Positions 34,109 through 43,029 are shown, numbered from the stretch's first letter. The stretch: DNA of 43,272 bases from PCC-6406 sp964353225 (GCA_964353225.1 CAYGVA010000010.1:1-43272); one strand, 5' to 3'. Program-made: numbers and translations. The notes: generated by a model not told the origin, from the letters alone.

Positions 34109-35213
34109 TACTCAAAAACTCAGAATTAACCTGTTCCCAATGATATCCCTCCTCAATTCGCTTGAGTGAACACTCTGACATTTGCTGCCTCAGAGTTGAA
34201 TCATGAATCAGTTTTGACAAAGCGATCGCCAAATCATCAGAGTCGGATGGATTTACTAAAAATCCATTTTTACCATCTTCAACCAGCTCAGGCATCGCAG
34301 ATACGTTTGTCGTAATAATCGGCAAGCCATAGTGCATCGCTTCTAAAAGCACGATCCCAAAACCTTCTTTCAGAGAAGGCAATACAAAAAAGTCTGCCTG
34401 AGAATATAGAGAGGCCAGTGCATCTTGATCGACACGGTTCAAAAGATGAACAACCTTTGTTAAATTGAGATTGAAAATCAAGGATTCAACTTTTTTATGA
34501 TAGTCAACATCTTTGTCAAGCTTGCCAACAATGCAAAGCTCAAAACCACAGTGATCAACCTTTGCAAAAGCCTCTATCAGATAGATAATACCTTTACGAG
34601 GTATGCAATGGCCAATACAAAGAATGACTTTAGAGCCATTAAATTGATTGTCTACAGGTCTTGGTTGATGCTCAACTTTCACAAAGCGATTTCGATCTAG
34701 TCCAGGAGGTAAAATCGAAATCAATCCCTCTTCTAAAGTTCGAATAGATTCGATTTCTTGTTTATTAAAGTGACTATTCGTGATTATTTTTTCAGCAAAA
34801 AAAACCGAGCTGATCTCACGGATCACATCCAAAGGGTAATTCAGTATGTGTCTAGGCAAAGCACCATATTTTTGGCTGTCATACTTATCAAAATGGTGGA
34901 CAATCAGTACGTTTCTTCCTTTCCTGATAAACTTTTGAATAAAATTAGTCAAAATTAGATAAGGGCCAAAATACTGATCTTGAATAACAAGAAAATTCAG
35001 CTTCCTGAAAATCAGTATAAAAACCAGCAGATTAACAAGGACATCTCCAAAAACTGGAATAATATTCAACTTGAAGAGCAGCCTGATTTTATGCAAATTA
35101 ATATAATCAACATAAATACCTTCAGTAGTTAGGTGAGAATAAAGTTGGTAATTATAAAATTCTCCTCCTGTAATCGGAGGCAGAGTTCCGCTAATAAATG
35201 AAGCTTTTTTCAT
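34080..35213 (-). CDS. Family 4 glycosyltransferase
   Basis: 377 residues, GT-B fold. FISGTLPPITGGEFYNYQL opens the acceptor domain. CIGHCIPRKGIIYLIEAFAKV and LPSLKEGFGIVLLEAMHYGLPIITTN form the donor-binding part, with the E-x7-E pair. A hydrophobic stretch (about 47-75: FKLNIIPVFGDVLVNLLVFILIF) could anchor it to the membrane. It is not closely similar to the other GT4 genes in the locus. It is AT-rich, with one HIP1 site, the only one I found between 31 and 43 kb. The gap to the upstream GT4 gene is 72 bases. Confidence 0.88.
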   Translation of the reverse strand: MKKASFISGTLPPITGGEFYNYQLYSHLTTEGIYVDYINLHKIRLLFKLNIIPVFGDVLVNLLVFILIFRKLNFLVIQDQYFGPYLILTNFIQKFIRKGRNVLIVHHFDKYDSQKYGALPRHILNYPLDVIREISSVFFAEKIITNSHFNKQEIESIRTLEEGLISILPPGLDRNRFVKVEHQPRPVDNQFNGSKVILCIGHCIPRKGIIYLIEAFAKVDHCGFELCIVGKLDKDVDYHKKVESLIFNLNLTKVVHLLNRVDQDALASLYSQADFFVLPSLKEGFGIVLLEAMHYGLPIITTNVSAMPELVEDGKNGFLVNPSDSDDLAIALSKLIHDSTLRQQMSECSLKRIEEGYHWEQVNSEFLSIVQEALAEA

Positions 35214-35285
35214 TAGGTTTTATGTTCCATATGTGAAACCAAAAATAATACGTCAGAAAGTAGTTGTCAGCCGCTCAGCAGAAAA

Positions 35286-36437
35286 TTAAGCTACAAAAGA
35301 GAGTTCTGTTAGCCGCATCATCCCGGCAGCATAATCCTCCACGCTGCAATTTGATTGAATCCAAGCTTTACCCATTGCTAATGAAGCATTAGTGCTTTCA
35401 ACCTGCGTCAGCTGGAGTATTTTATTCGCAACGGCTAATGGATCATTCGGCGCAACAATCCATTCTGGAGCGAAGTTTTGCAAAATCTCATGGATGCCAC
35501 CTGTGTTGCTACCAACAACAGGAACACCACAAGCAATCGCCTCCACTACGATCCTCCCAAAGGGTTCTCTCGGCGCAAGTGTTACCACTGCACTGGCATG
35601 GGGGTAATATTTTTCTATGGCAATTTTAGGTGGTAAAATGCTTAGTCTATCCCCCACACCAAATTGTTCTGCCTGTTCCAGCAAAGCTCTACGATAACTG
35701 CCATCTGGTGATTGGTCGGAGCCAATAATTACACTGTGATAGTTATGCCCCATCGCTTTCAGTTCAGCCAATACTGGAATTAAGGCACGCAAATTTTTGT
35801 CGTTAACAATTCCAGGCTTGTTTAATCGCGAGGGGGTTAGCAAAATTTTCTTCCCATTTTTAAGTAGTGAAGCTAACTCCGCAGGAATTTTGTCAGTACA
35901 GTCAGAAAATGTTTGGGTATTTACCGGCTGGTAGAGGATGCCCTGAATCTTAGGCATTAAGGCCTTGATGTACCCGGCTGTAAATTCTGAATTGCAAATT
36001 GCTTTGGGTGATAAACATCCAAACGCCAATTTTCTGAGTAAAAAGCCAAAGTAATTGTTTGAAGCACACAAGTCATGGCAAAAGTGATATACGGGACGTC
36101 GGGCTAATCGCAACCTAATGGATTCCAGCATCAGCAGCGGCATCAGTTTTCGATTGGTCCAATTATCCAGTAACAGCGGATTCTCCTTGGGTTGTTGGCT
36201 GATCCACGTAAAAGCTTTTTTCATACACCCCATTTGTGAACTAGCATCAATCAAATGGATGCACTCTGTTTGCCCCGTTTCCTCTAAATATTGGTGAGTA
36301 ACAGAACCGGCTTGGACAATCACACAAAGCCGATCTTGTTTTCCCAATCGCTTGAATCCATCAATAAGAAGGGAAAGCGAGACTACAGTCCCTCCTAAAT
36401 GTTTAAATCCACCTGGCAATAGTATTAGCTTCTTCAC
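35286..36437 (-). CDS. Family 4 glycosyltransferase, paralogue of the gene at 31342-32520
   Basis: 383 residues from a GTG start. It has LLTPSRLNKPGIVNDKNLRALIPVL and REPFGRIVVEAIACGVPVVGSNTGGIHEIL with the donor-binding E-x7-E. It shares its full layout with the 31342-32520 product. At DNA level a 33-base stretch (35769-35801 against 31813-31845) differs at a single position, which points to fairly recent duplication or gene conversion. It follows the unknown membrane-protein gene by 44 bases, suggesting they work together. Confidence 0.88.
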   Translation of the reverse strand: MKKLILLPGGFKHLGGTVVSLSLLIDGFKRLGKQDRLCVIVQAGSVTHQYLEETGQTECIHLIDASSQMGCMKKAFTWISQQPKENPLLLDNWTNRKLMPLLMLESIRLRLARRPVYHFCHDLCASNNYFGFLLRKLAFGCLSPKAICNSEFTAGYIKALMPKIQGILYQPVNTQTFSDCTDKIPAELASLLKNGKKILLTPSRLNKPGIVNDKNLRALIPVLAELKAMGHNYHSVIIGSDQSPDGSYRRALLEQAEQFGVGDRLSILPPKIAIEKYYPHASAVVTLAPREPFGRIVVEAIACGVPVVGSNTGGIHEILQNFAPEWIVAPNDPLAVANKILQLTQVESTNASLAMGKAWIQSNCSVEDYAAGMMRLTELSFVA

Positions 36438-36481
36438 TTTTGATGCTTTTATAGATAATAGGAAGTTAAGTAATTGATGAT

Positions 36482-37201
36482 CTATATATTTTCATCCGAA
36501 ACTCCTAATAATATCTTCAACGGGCCAAATTTAAGGCTTTCAAGATAAGACAGAAGTGAGAATATGAAGGTGGTTAGCCCTAGCATTTCCAGCATTTCTT
36601 CGATACTGACAAGAACTTCATATGGAAAATTGTTTTCACCATTTAAATCCGCATAGTATCCATTAACAAGCTCAAAACCTAATGCCCCACCAATATAAAT
36701 AATTCCGGAAAGAGCAAATAAAATACGAGTTCGGGCTGGAAGAGAAAACCAGAATCTGAAGAAGATAAAGCCTAAAACTGGAAGTATTGCAAATGCTATG
36801 ACTACCCACCCATGATACAAAAAACCACCAAACTCTAATCGCTTAAAAAATGGTATGACTCTTTCATGTAAACTCAAAAGTTCGTCAAGTGACAGATAGA
36901 CAAAGATGCAGGAGAGCGACTTCCAGCTTCTTGCGTAGCGATTGCGAAGCTCGAATTCAATATTGGAAATAACCCTTAAAATGCACGCGCTATAAAAAAG
37001 AAGAAGAGATGAAAAAAGTGCAGGAAAGCTTCCCTCTGCATCAACATTAAACTCTTCTACTAAAGCATCTTTTAATGGAAAGTCTGGGAAAAAATAAAGT
37101 AAAACCTGTCCCAGGACAGAAAGAATCACCAGAATGAAAGTTGTAATAAGTATAAATTGAGCTGTGCTACGTGACTCAAATTCAATTTTGATCGGCTGCA
37201 T
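36482..37201 (-). CDS. Six-helix membrane protein of unknown function
   Basis: 239 residues with hydrophobic segments at about 16-38, 57-77, 97-111, 127-150, 160-178 and 203-219. I do not recognise a named domain. Charged residues sit within or next to helices: SLDELLSLHER (D106, E107, H112, E113) in the third, GFELVNGYY (E177) at the end of the fifth, and SIEEMLEMLG (E201, E202, E205) at the start of the sixth. Such buried Glu/Asp/His sets are seen in membrane metalloenzymes and ion carriers, but no function is proven. AGGAG precedes the ATG. It lies between wzy and GT4 genes in the same direction, so a role in polymer synthesis or membrane anchoring is plausible. Confidence 0.75.
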   Translation of the reverse strand: MQPIKIEFESRSTAQFILITTFILVILSVLGQVLLYFFPDFPLKDALVEEFNVDAEGSFPALFSSLLLFYSACILRVISNIEFELRNRYARSWKSLSCIFVYLSLDELLSLHERVIPFFKRLEFGGFLYHGWVVIAFAILPVLGFIFFRFWFSLPARTRILFALSGIIYIGGALGFELVNGYYADLNGENNFPYEVLVSIEEMLEMLGLTTFIFSLLSYLESLKFGPLKILLGVSDENI

Positions 37202-37263
37202 AAATCTTGACTCCTGTATCCAGCGATATTAATAATGTGACAATTTCGATCTTGTTGTTCTGA

Positions 37264-38655
37264 TCATCCTGCATTGAACCGGATAAGCGGAGATGTTTTA
37301 GAGTCTCTGGTTACAAAAATAATCAATGTAATTGGCATTGCAACTGATTCCAAGGCCATGACCGAAAAGGTAAGACTAAAGAGCATCAACATCATTAACA
37401 AACCTGAAGGTCGACCATTTCGAGTCTTGAAAACCCAGCGAATTAATGATACCCAATAAGTCAAGAAAATTGCCGTGCCTACGACACCCCGAATGTATAG
37501 CAAGCTTCCTAAATAAAAGCTATGGGTGCCAATCTTTGCTGGTGCATAACCTGGCAAAACTGTTTCACCAGGGACAACATGTCCTAGCAATAAAGTCATG
37601 TTTGAGCTTGTGACTATTTTTTCATAGGTCTGCTTATATATTTCTGCCCGAGTATCCGTTGAATCTCCGCGAAACTCACTGGTTGCTTCTGCTGTGCCAG
37701 AAATTTTGTCCAGAGCAAAATTAGTTGCCGGTGGCATCATTAGCATTATGGCACTAGCAATTGCAATCAAGGCAAAAACCAGCCATGAACTTTTGGTTTG
37801 AGTAGATGCGAATAAAAACCAGATAAACAAAACCAGCGGCAAGGATAGCCAAACAGATCTAGTGCCGCTGGTCAGTAATATAAAGAATGATCCTGAGAAT
37901 AGTAAGGCTTTCCATATTTTGGATTCTATTTCGACTGCAAGCAAACAAATAAAGCCACATGTTAGAGCTAATGATTCAGGGCCATGAAAGAAATAAAAGT
38001 ACCTCGCAAAACCAGCAATTGAACTATCTTGTGCTCGATAGGGTATTAAATAGTTAGTATTTCCTGCACCAATAACGTATGTTGAAGGTTTGCCCGTTAA
38101 AAAGCCAAATAAGCTCCTAGGTGGTTCAAAACTGATTTGCTGATTAATTAGAAATATATAGGCCCAAGACCCTATCATCATTATTACGACGAAAGAGAAA
38201 GCCCAAGCAACAATTTTAGATCTCACCCGAATACCTTTACTTTGGATATACCAAATCATGAAGGCAGGACTGAATATCTTGTCACTAGAACCAAGGAAAT
38301 CACGTGCTCCTAGGGAAGAATTATTGTATAAACCATAAAATATAGTGCCGATCAAATCGTAGAGGCCATAAGCTATTAGGGCAACCACAATCAAGCTAGG
38401 GTTTTTTAGGCTGATGCTGCCAGTCTTCCATATTTCGTAGGCACAGATCCCACAACCTAATAACAAAAGCAAATAACTCCATCCCCACAACCACCACAAT
38501 GGAATCAGTACAATGCCCAGGCAAACAACTTTCTCTGATTGCTTTAAGTAAGTCCAGTTCAGAAAAACACCATCAAATAATTTTTGGTCAGATAAGAAGT
38601 CATAGCAAATTTTTTTTGAACGGGTAAAATTTTTGGCTTGAGAATATCTTTTCAT
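37264..38655 (-). CDS. wzy: Polysaccharide polymerase (Wzy, O-antigen ligase-like)
   Basis: 463 residues, about eleven hydrophobic helices from residue 45 to the C-terminus. The long hydrophilic loop between helices contains STDTRAEIYKQTYEKI and LLLGHVVPGE, then GTHSFYLGSLLYIRGVVG, the typical order (R in a loop, then a THS/THN-like motif) in the O-antigen ligase superfamily. SGTRSVWLSLPLVLF is also typical. It polymerises flipped repeat units in the periplasm. Its start codon overlaps the stop of the Wzc-like gene by four bases (ATGA), so the two are translationally coupled. It is AT-rich. Confidence 0.85.
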   Translation of the reverse strand: MKRYSQAKNFTRSKKICYDFLSDQKLFDGVFLNWTYLKQSEKVVCLGIVLIPLWWLWGWSYLLLLLGCGICAYEIWKTGSISLKNPSLIVVALIAYGLYDLIGTIFYGLYNNSSLGARDFLGSSDKIFSPAFMIWYIQSKGIRVRSKIVAWAFSFVVIMMIGSWAYIFLINQQISFEPPRSLFGFLTGKPSTYVIGAGNTNYLIPYRAQDSSIAGFARYFYFFHGPESLALTCGFICLLAVEIESKIWKALLFSGSFFILLTSGTRSVWLSLPLVLFIWFLFASTQTKSSWLVFALIAIASAIMLMMPPATNFALDKISGTAEATSEFRGDSTDTRAEIYKQTYEKIVTSSNMTLLLGHVVPGETVLPGYAPAKIGTHSFYLGSLLYIRGVVGTAIFLTYWVSLIRWVFKTRNGRPSGLLMMLMLFSLTFSVMALESVAMPITLIIFVTRDSKTSPLIRFNAG

Positions 38656-40685
38656 CTTTCTTGTCTTTGATTGGAAGGCGAAAAATTTTTGTAGTTGTCA
38701 GCTGATTCAGGAAATCCATTAAATATTAGTCCTAATATCTCAGCCTTGTTTTTTGTGAGTATTTCAAGACTCTGGCTCAAGGAATTTTTCAGGCTTCTCA
38801 AGGGCCATAGAATTAAGAGAGTTTTGTGCACTGCATCTAACATAGCCGCAGTTTCACTATGGCTATTTATCGGCAGACTATCTATTAGGATGTAGTCATA
38901 TTGATCTTGATTATTGAGCTCATCAAGATACAGGCTAAATTTAGACTGGACAAAAAATTCTTTGACCTTATCTGGATGAATATTGAGTTGCAACAAAGAA
39001 AGATATGGGGAAATTGTTGCCAGGTTTATTTCTTTGCCAGGTATACTAGGTTGGCTGCCAAAGCTAGAGCTTAGAGAGTGGTTGACAACATCACCATCGA
39101 CCATGAGAACTCGAAAACCAAGTTCACTCAATGCACCTCCAATCCCTCTAACAAGTGTTGTTTTGCCCTCTTTAGCCAATGGACTAGTGATCAAAAGCCT
39201 CTGATTTTTTAGAGACATCTTGCTAATTGCTACAGCTAGTTGCTGACACCCAAGCTGTCTTCCTAGTTCGGCAGGCTCAATGATTTTGGGCGATTTGATT
39301 TGGGCGATGTTTCCCAAGACTGGTAGGCCGAAGCTATGTGCATCGTTAGCAGACAGGAGAGGATTTCTACCTTCTAAAAAGAAAATGATGGCGGCACTGC
39401 CGAAGGCTGATGCTAAGATTGCGCCTAAAGCAATAGGGCGTTTACCTGGACCTAACGGTGATGGATTAATGCTGGGCTGGTCTAAGATTTGCACATTGGG
39501 ATAGCTGCTGAATGCACCAATTTTAATGGCTTGGGTCTGAGCGACTAAGCCGTTATAGACCCCTTCGGCATTACTATATTGACGTTGCAATTCGATCAGG
39601 CGTGCCTGAACTGCAGGAATCTGCCCAAGCTGTTCATTGACGGCATTAATTTGCTGCTGAAGTTGCGTGGATTGTTCTTGTAAACCTTGGGTTTCACTTT
39701 CTGCCAAGATCAGATCTTGAATCAACGCAGAAAAGTTTTCCCCAGCATCAGTATTAACATCGATAGTTGATTGGGTGGCCTGCTCAAGATACTGAGCTTG
39801 CTCACTAATAAGCTGTGCTCGACTCTCTAAAAGATATTGCATTTCAGGATGCTGCTCGGTAAACATCGCTCGACTTTCTGCTAATGCCACGTTGACTTCA
39901 GCCAGTTTTTGTCGAAGGCTTTGATAACCTTGATTTTCGCCCAGTTCTAAAGCAATGATTGCCTGTTCGGGGGTTTGGCCGAGGCGTTGGGTTAAGGCTG
40001 TGAGTCGGGCCTGACTGGCCGTGAATTGTGCAGTAGTTTCTCCTTGCATCCGACTGAGTCCACTGGCGATTTCGACCAGCTCTCTAATTTGACTTTCGCT
40101 ATCGACTAAATTGGTTGACTCCTGAAACTCAACTAGTTGGTTTTGGGCATCGTCTAGATCGTTTTGAGCTTTAATGAGTTCTTTTTCAAAAAAGGTATTT
40201 CGTTGGGCAACATCACTTTCTCGAAGCTCATTGAGGCGCTGTTGAAAGGAGTGAATCCAATTTTCTAGTCTATCTTGTGCAATTTCCGCAGTTTCAGCCT
40301 CTGCCACAATCGATAAGACCGTCGAGGCATCACTACTTTTGGCAGTCAGCATATCTTTGAAGGCACTGAGTTTGTCAAAAGTGTCTCGATTTGGATCGAT
40401 TTGCCAGACAGGTCTCAATGTATCGTCGCTCAGCATGATCGATAGGAGAATCTGACGAGAATCGAGTTGTTGGGAAAAAACAAGTCCTTCACCACCCTGC
40501 ACATCACCCAACCCTCCCAAGTTGACGTTTAAGTCACTCGTAGCATTCGGAATGATGAGCTTGGCTTCGGCGCTCCAAGTATCTTCTACCAAAGTAGTCT
40601 GAAAGGCCGCAAACAGAAAGATCACTGCATTTAATCCTACCAGTGGTGCCCAATGCCTTTTCGCAATTGCGATCAACTTACTCAT
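38652..40685 (-). CDS. Wzc-like polysaccharide co-polymerase with CpsD-type ATPase domain
   Basis: 677 residues. An N-terminal Wzz-type domain lies between two membrane helices (about 14-32 and 418-435) with long coiled coils at 125-380 and a Pro-rich motif PSPLGPGKRP before the second helix. The cytoplasmic domain has Walker A SPLAKEGKTT (501-510), Walker A' VLMVDGD (526-532) and Walker B YILIDSLP (598-605). Typical tyrosine kinases of this family have DADLRRP after A' and a Tyr cluster at the C-terminus. Here the arginines are missing and only one Tyr (Y665) is in the last 40 residues, so autokinase activity is doubtful. It controls chain length and export with the OPX protein. Confidence 0.88.
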   Translation of the reverse strand: MSKLIAIAKRHWAPLVGLNAVIFLFAAFQTTLVEDTWSAEAKLIIPNATSDLNVNLGGLGDVQGGEGLVFSQQLDSRQILLSIMLSDDTLRPVWQIDPNRDTFDKLSAFKDMLTAKSSDASTVLSIVAEAETAEIAQDRLENWIHSFQQRLNELRESDVAQRNTFFEKELIKAQNDLDDAQNQLVEFQESTNLVDSESQIRELVEIASGLSRMQGETTAQFTASQARLTALTQRLGQTPEQAIIALELGENQGYQSLRQKLAEVNVALAESRAMFTEQHPEMQYLLESRAQLISEQAQYLEQATQSTIDVNTDAGENFSALIQDLILAESETQGLQEQSTQLQQQINAVNEQLGQIPAVQARLIELQRQYSNAEGVYNGLVAQTQAIKIGAFSSYPNVQILDQPSINPSPLGPGKRPIALGAILASAFGSAAIIFFLEGRNPLLSANDAHSFGLPVLGNIAQIKSPKIIEPAELGRQLGCQQLAVAISKMSLKNQRLLITSPLAKEGKTTLVRGIGGALSELGFRVLMVDGDVVNHSLSSSFGSQPSIPGKEINLATISPYLSLLQLNIHPDKVKEFFVQSKFSLYLDELNNQDQYDYILIDSLPINSHSETAAMLDAVHKTLLILWPLRSLKNSLSQSLEILTKNKAEILGLIFNGFPESADNYKNFSPSNQRQER

Positions 40686-40788
40686 GCGGCAGTCTAAATG
40701 GCTCAGCGAACAATATGAATAAAGCTATAGTGTTCCCTAATCTATTCAGGTAGATAAAGAAGACCTAAATCTATTTTGGATAAGAGGT

Positions 40789-40820
40789 GAACATTTCCCC
40801 TTTACTCAGCGGACAGTTAC
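40789..40820 (-). repeat. Decayed end of the 91-bp MITE
   Basis: Read on the minus strand this begins GTAACTGTCCGCTGAG and continues AAAGGGGAAAT, which aligns with the start of the 91-bp element (GTAACCGTCCCCTGAG, AAGGGGACAT) after two substitutions and a small deletion. The other end is missing. It lies between the Wzc-like and pssE genes. Confidence 0.4.
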
Positions 40821-40834
40821 CAAGGGTGGGGCTT

Positions 40835-41332
40835 TTATTTATTCCGTTTCCTTGGTGGATATTTGCTCAATAAATGCTCAGACAATTTTGGGTGAGTCAA
40901 CAGTGGCCCAGGCAAAGGCTCTGGCGGACTCAAGACTGCTTGCTCTAACTCCTCAAAGGTCAAACAGTGCTTCACACCAAAACTAGCTACGCTTTGCGCA
41001 AATATAAGTTGGTGATTGTCGATGTGTTCACCATATTTTGCCAGCCGTGGTAGCAGGAGAAATCTTACACCTTGGGCTGCTAACTGACGAGTTGAACCCT
41101 GGCCTGCGTGCGAAATCACCAATCGAGATGAGGCTAAAATACTCTGCATACGCCCATATTCTACTGTCGCTTCACTTGTCAAAGGCAAACTACAATTGAG
41201 ATCTGAAATATTGCTGACACCGTACTGGATAAACAGATCTTCCTGAATGATCTCGCGTTCTATGAGTTTATTTACCCACAGAATTGCTCTGTCGAACTGA
41301 TATGGAATAGTGCCTAATGTGACGGTAATCAA
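40835..41332 (-). CDS. pssE: PssE/Alg13-like glycosyltransferase catalytic subunit
   Basis: 165 residues. It starts MITVTLGTIPYQFDR, like the MIFVTVGT start of PssE/Alg13. SRLVISHAGQGSTRQLAAQGVRFLLLPR and HIDNHQLIFAQ form the UDP-sugar binding site of the GT28 C-terminal domain. The start is a TTG, supported by AAGGA at good spacing. It has no membrane anchor of its own and needs PssD (Alg14-like), encoded upstream. The pair should transfer a sugar (glucuronic acid in rhizobial PssDE, GlcNAc in Alg13/14) to the lipid-linked primer. The donor is not known here. Confidence 0.85.
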   Translation of the reverse strand: MITVTLGTIPYQFDRAILWVNKLIEREIIQEDLFIQYGVSNISDLNCSLPLTSEATVEYGRMQSILASSRLVISHAGQGSTRQLAAQGVRFLLLPRLAKYGEHIDNHQLIFAQSVASFGVKHCLTFEELEQAVLSPPEPLPGPLLTHPKLSEHLLSKYPPRKRNK

Positions 41333-41777
41333 TTCACGTATCCTTCTTTAGCCGTATTTTAGGCAAGACAAGCAACCTGCCAGGATTTCTGATCTTCTCA
41401 TTCGATTAACCAAGGGCAATTAAAATATTTCAAAAATCTCTAGCCTACTTGTTTTTAGTTCTGACCAAAATTCGCAAGTCCCATAAAAAATGGTTGCTGA
41501 TTGCAAACAATAAATCGAACATTATTGGAATATTTAAATCGAGGTTGAATAAAATGAAAAACCTTCGAAATCGGCAGTGACGACGAAATTCTAGGATTGT
41601 AAGATGGATTTTTCTAATGTTTCCGAAACTTTTTAAAGGTCCAATATTATTGTTGAGGATATAGAGATAAAATCTTCGTCTCTACATCCCGGAGAAAGGT
41701 TCGAATAATGCTCGAAAAAGTTAAACCAATTTTCTTGACCAGTCAGTATTATAATTGGAGACCATTTCAGAAAAATT
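41333..41777. other. 445-bp gap between pssD and pssE with possible decayed frames
   Basis: pssD and pssE are normally adjacent. Here an AT-rich gap separates them. On the minus strand, one frame is open without a start codon from 41681 to the stop at 41445-41447 (78 codons), and another open stretch of about 48 codons lies just after pssD (about 41775-41630). Together they could be a frameshifted, decayed gene, but I recognise no domain. Confidence 0.3.
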
Positions 41778-42224
41778 CTAAACGTATCCCATGAATTTGG
41801 ATTTAGAATATTTCTGAGTCAATTGAGGCCACTGTACATAAAAGTCATCGCATAGATGATAGACAAGCTTTCCAGAAAGACTTAGGTCTTGTGATCTGGT
41901 AATGCTTTCAATATAGATAAACCGAATTCCTAGCAGCTTGGCGACAATCGCAAAGCTCACTGCGATACTCGCTCCGGTTGAAATAATGAGGTCAGGCTTC
42001 TCAGCTTTGACGACGTCAAATACTGTCGGTAAATTTTTTAGAAAAGAGAAGATATCTCTAGGACCTTGATAGGGAATCCAACGAATAACTTCTGCATTTT
42101 GAATGACGGCTGTATCTTTTTCTAAATGGGTAACCCAAGTTCTATCGTAATTAGACCAAAAATTTTGCAGATCTTTCATGGTGGCAAAGTGACCACCCGA
42201 CGTGCATGTCAGTAATAACTTCAT
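41778..42224 (-). CDS. pssD: PssD/Alg14-like membrane anchor subunit of glycosyltransferase
   Basis: 148 residues. LLTCTSGGHFATM is the glycine-rich start of Alg14/PssD. DLIISTGASIAVSFAIVAKLLGIRFIYIESITRS is the hallmark core (TGxxxxxPxxxxaKxxGxxxiyiES). DDFYVQWPQLTQKY closes the domain as in relatives. Alg14-type proteins recruit the catalytic Alg13/PssE subunit to the membrane. It is the first gene of the minus-strand exopolysaccharide locus, preceded by AGGGGC before the ATG and then by about 650 bases of non-coding DNA that must hold the promoter. Confidence 0.88.
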   Translation of the reverse strand: MKLLLTCTSGGHFATMKDLQNFWSNYDRTWVTHLEKDTAVIQNAEVIRWIPYQGPRDIFSFLKNLPTVFDVVKAEKPDLIISTGASIAVSFAIVAKLLGIRFIYIESITRSQDLSLSGKLVYHLCDDFYVQWPQLTQKYSKSKFMGYV

Positions 42225-42870
42225 ATTTGCCCCTGGTAATGTGATGCAACCCTGATCTCTTTCCCATGGTTAAAGCATTGCTCTACAGCACAAAGAAATG
42301 CTGTCAATGGTGCTGATGCTTTTCTGTTGACCTACAAGCGGCTTGTTCAAAGCAAACGTCGTACAACATACTTACTTAATTACTAGAAAGTGAGTAAAAA
42401 CTCTTAGGGCAGATCAAAAGTGGTGCATGTACTCTACGTAAACACACTTAAATTTTTGAGTGCCTTGGTTTTGAATGTTTCACTCTATCAACTCAGGGTA
42501 AGTGAGCAATCAAGGGCAACATTCAGGTATTCGCACAGATATTATACATTAAGCTTTAGATAAGGAAAGGTTAACCTTGGAGCTTTCTGGGTCTGAGGAC
42601 TAAGCCGATGCAGGTCTCAGGATGTTCTTTTGGTGGGGTAAAGGGCTTAAGCAGCAAGGGGTATCAGTACTTGAACCGGATTTGATTGCTTGAGTTTGAG
42701 TCCTTGGGACATTAAATGCTTTCAGTAATATTGCCGTGGGGCAGAGTAAAAATAGACAGGGCTTGAACATATCTATAGTGGCAGGCGGTCAACTAGCTTA
42801 GCCTTGCGGTTGTATAGGAGGTTACTCAGTATGGCCTGCATGTTTCGCCGCGATTACCCAGGGGCGCAGG
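42225..42870. other. Non-coding region upstream of the exopolysaccharide locus
   Basis: About 650 bases with no recognised gene or RNA. It should contain the promoter of the pssD-led locus, but no promoter boxes stand out. AT content is high near pssD and falls toward the MITE. Confidence 0.4.
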
Positions 42871-42970
42871 GTAACCGTCCCCTGAGCGGAGTCGAAGGGG
42901 ACATCTTGCATAGGTTTTGGCTTCGACTTCGCTCAGCCAGCGTAGTACCAGGGACGCTTACGGGCGCAGG
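42862..42970 (+). mobile_element. 91-bp MITE copy 3 with 9-bp direct repeat
   Basis: The element is 42871-42961 and is identical over all 91 bases to copy 1. GGGCGCAGG stands directly before (42862-42870) and directly after (42962-42970). The repeat is 9 bases here against 8 in the other copies; the extra base may be chance. Identity to copy 1 points to recent movement. Confidence 0.9.
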
Positions 42971-43029
42971 GCAGCCAGCAGCTTTTTTATGAACTAAGGC
43001 TTTTGGTTGTTGGCTAGTTAGGATTTGCC

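Noticed and set aside
27040..42970. Composite transposon made of two MITE copies carrying the exopolysaccharide locus
   Set aside because: Each copy has its own complete direct repeat of different sequence, which shows independent insertions rather than joint movement.
42804..42992. 62-codon plus-strand open frame
   Set aside because: Half of it is the 91-bp MITE and its direct repeat; the same residues appear wherever the element is read, so it is not a gene.
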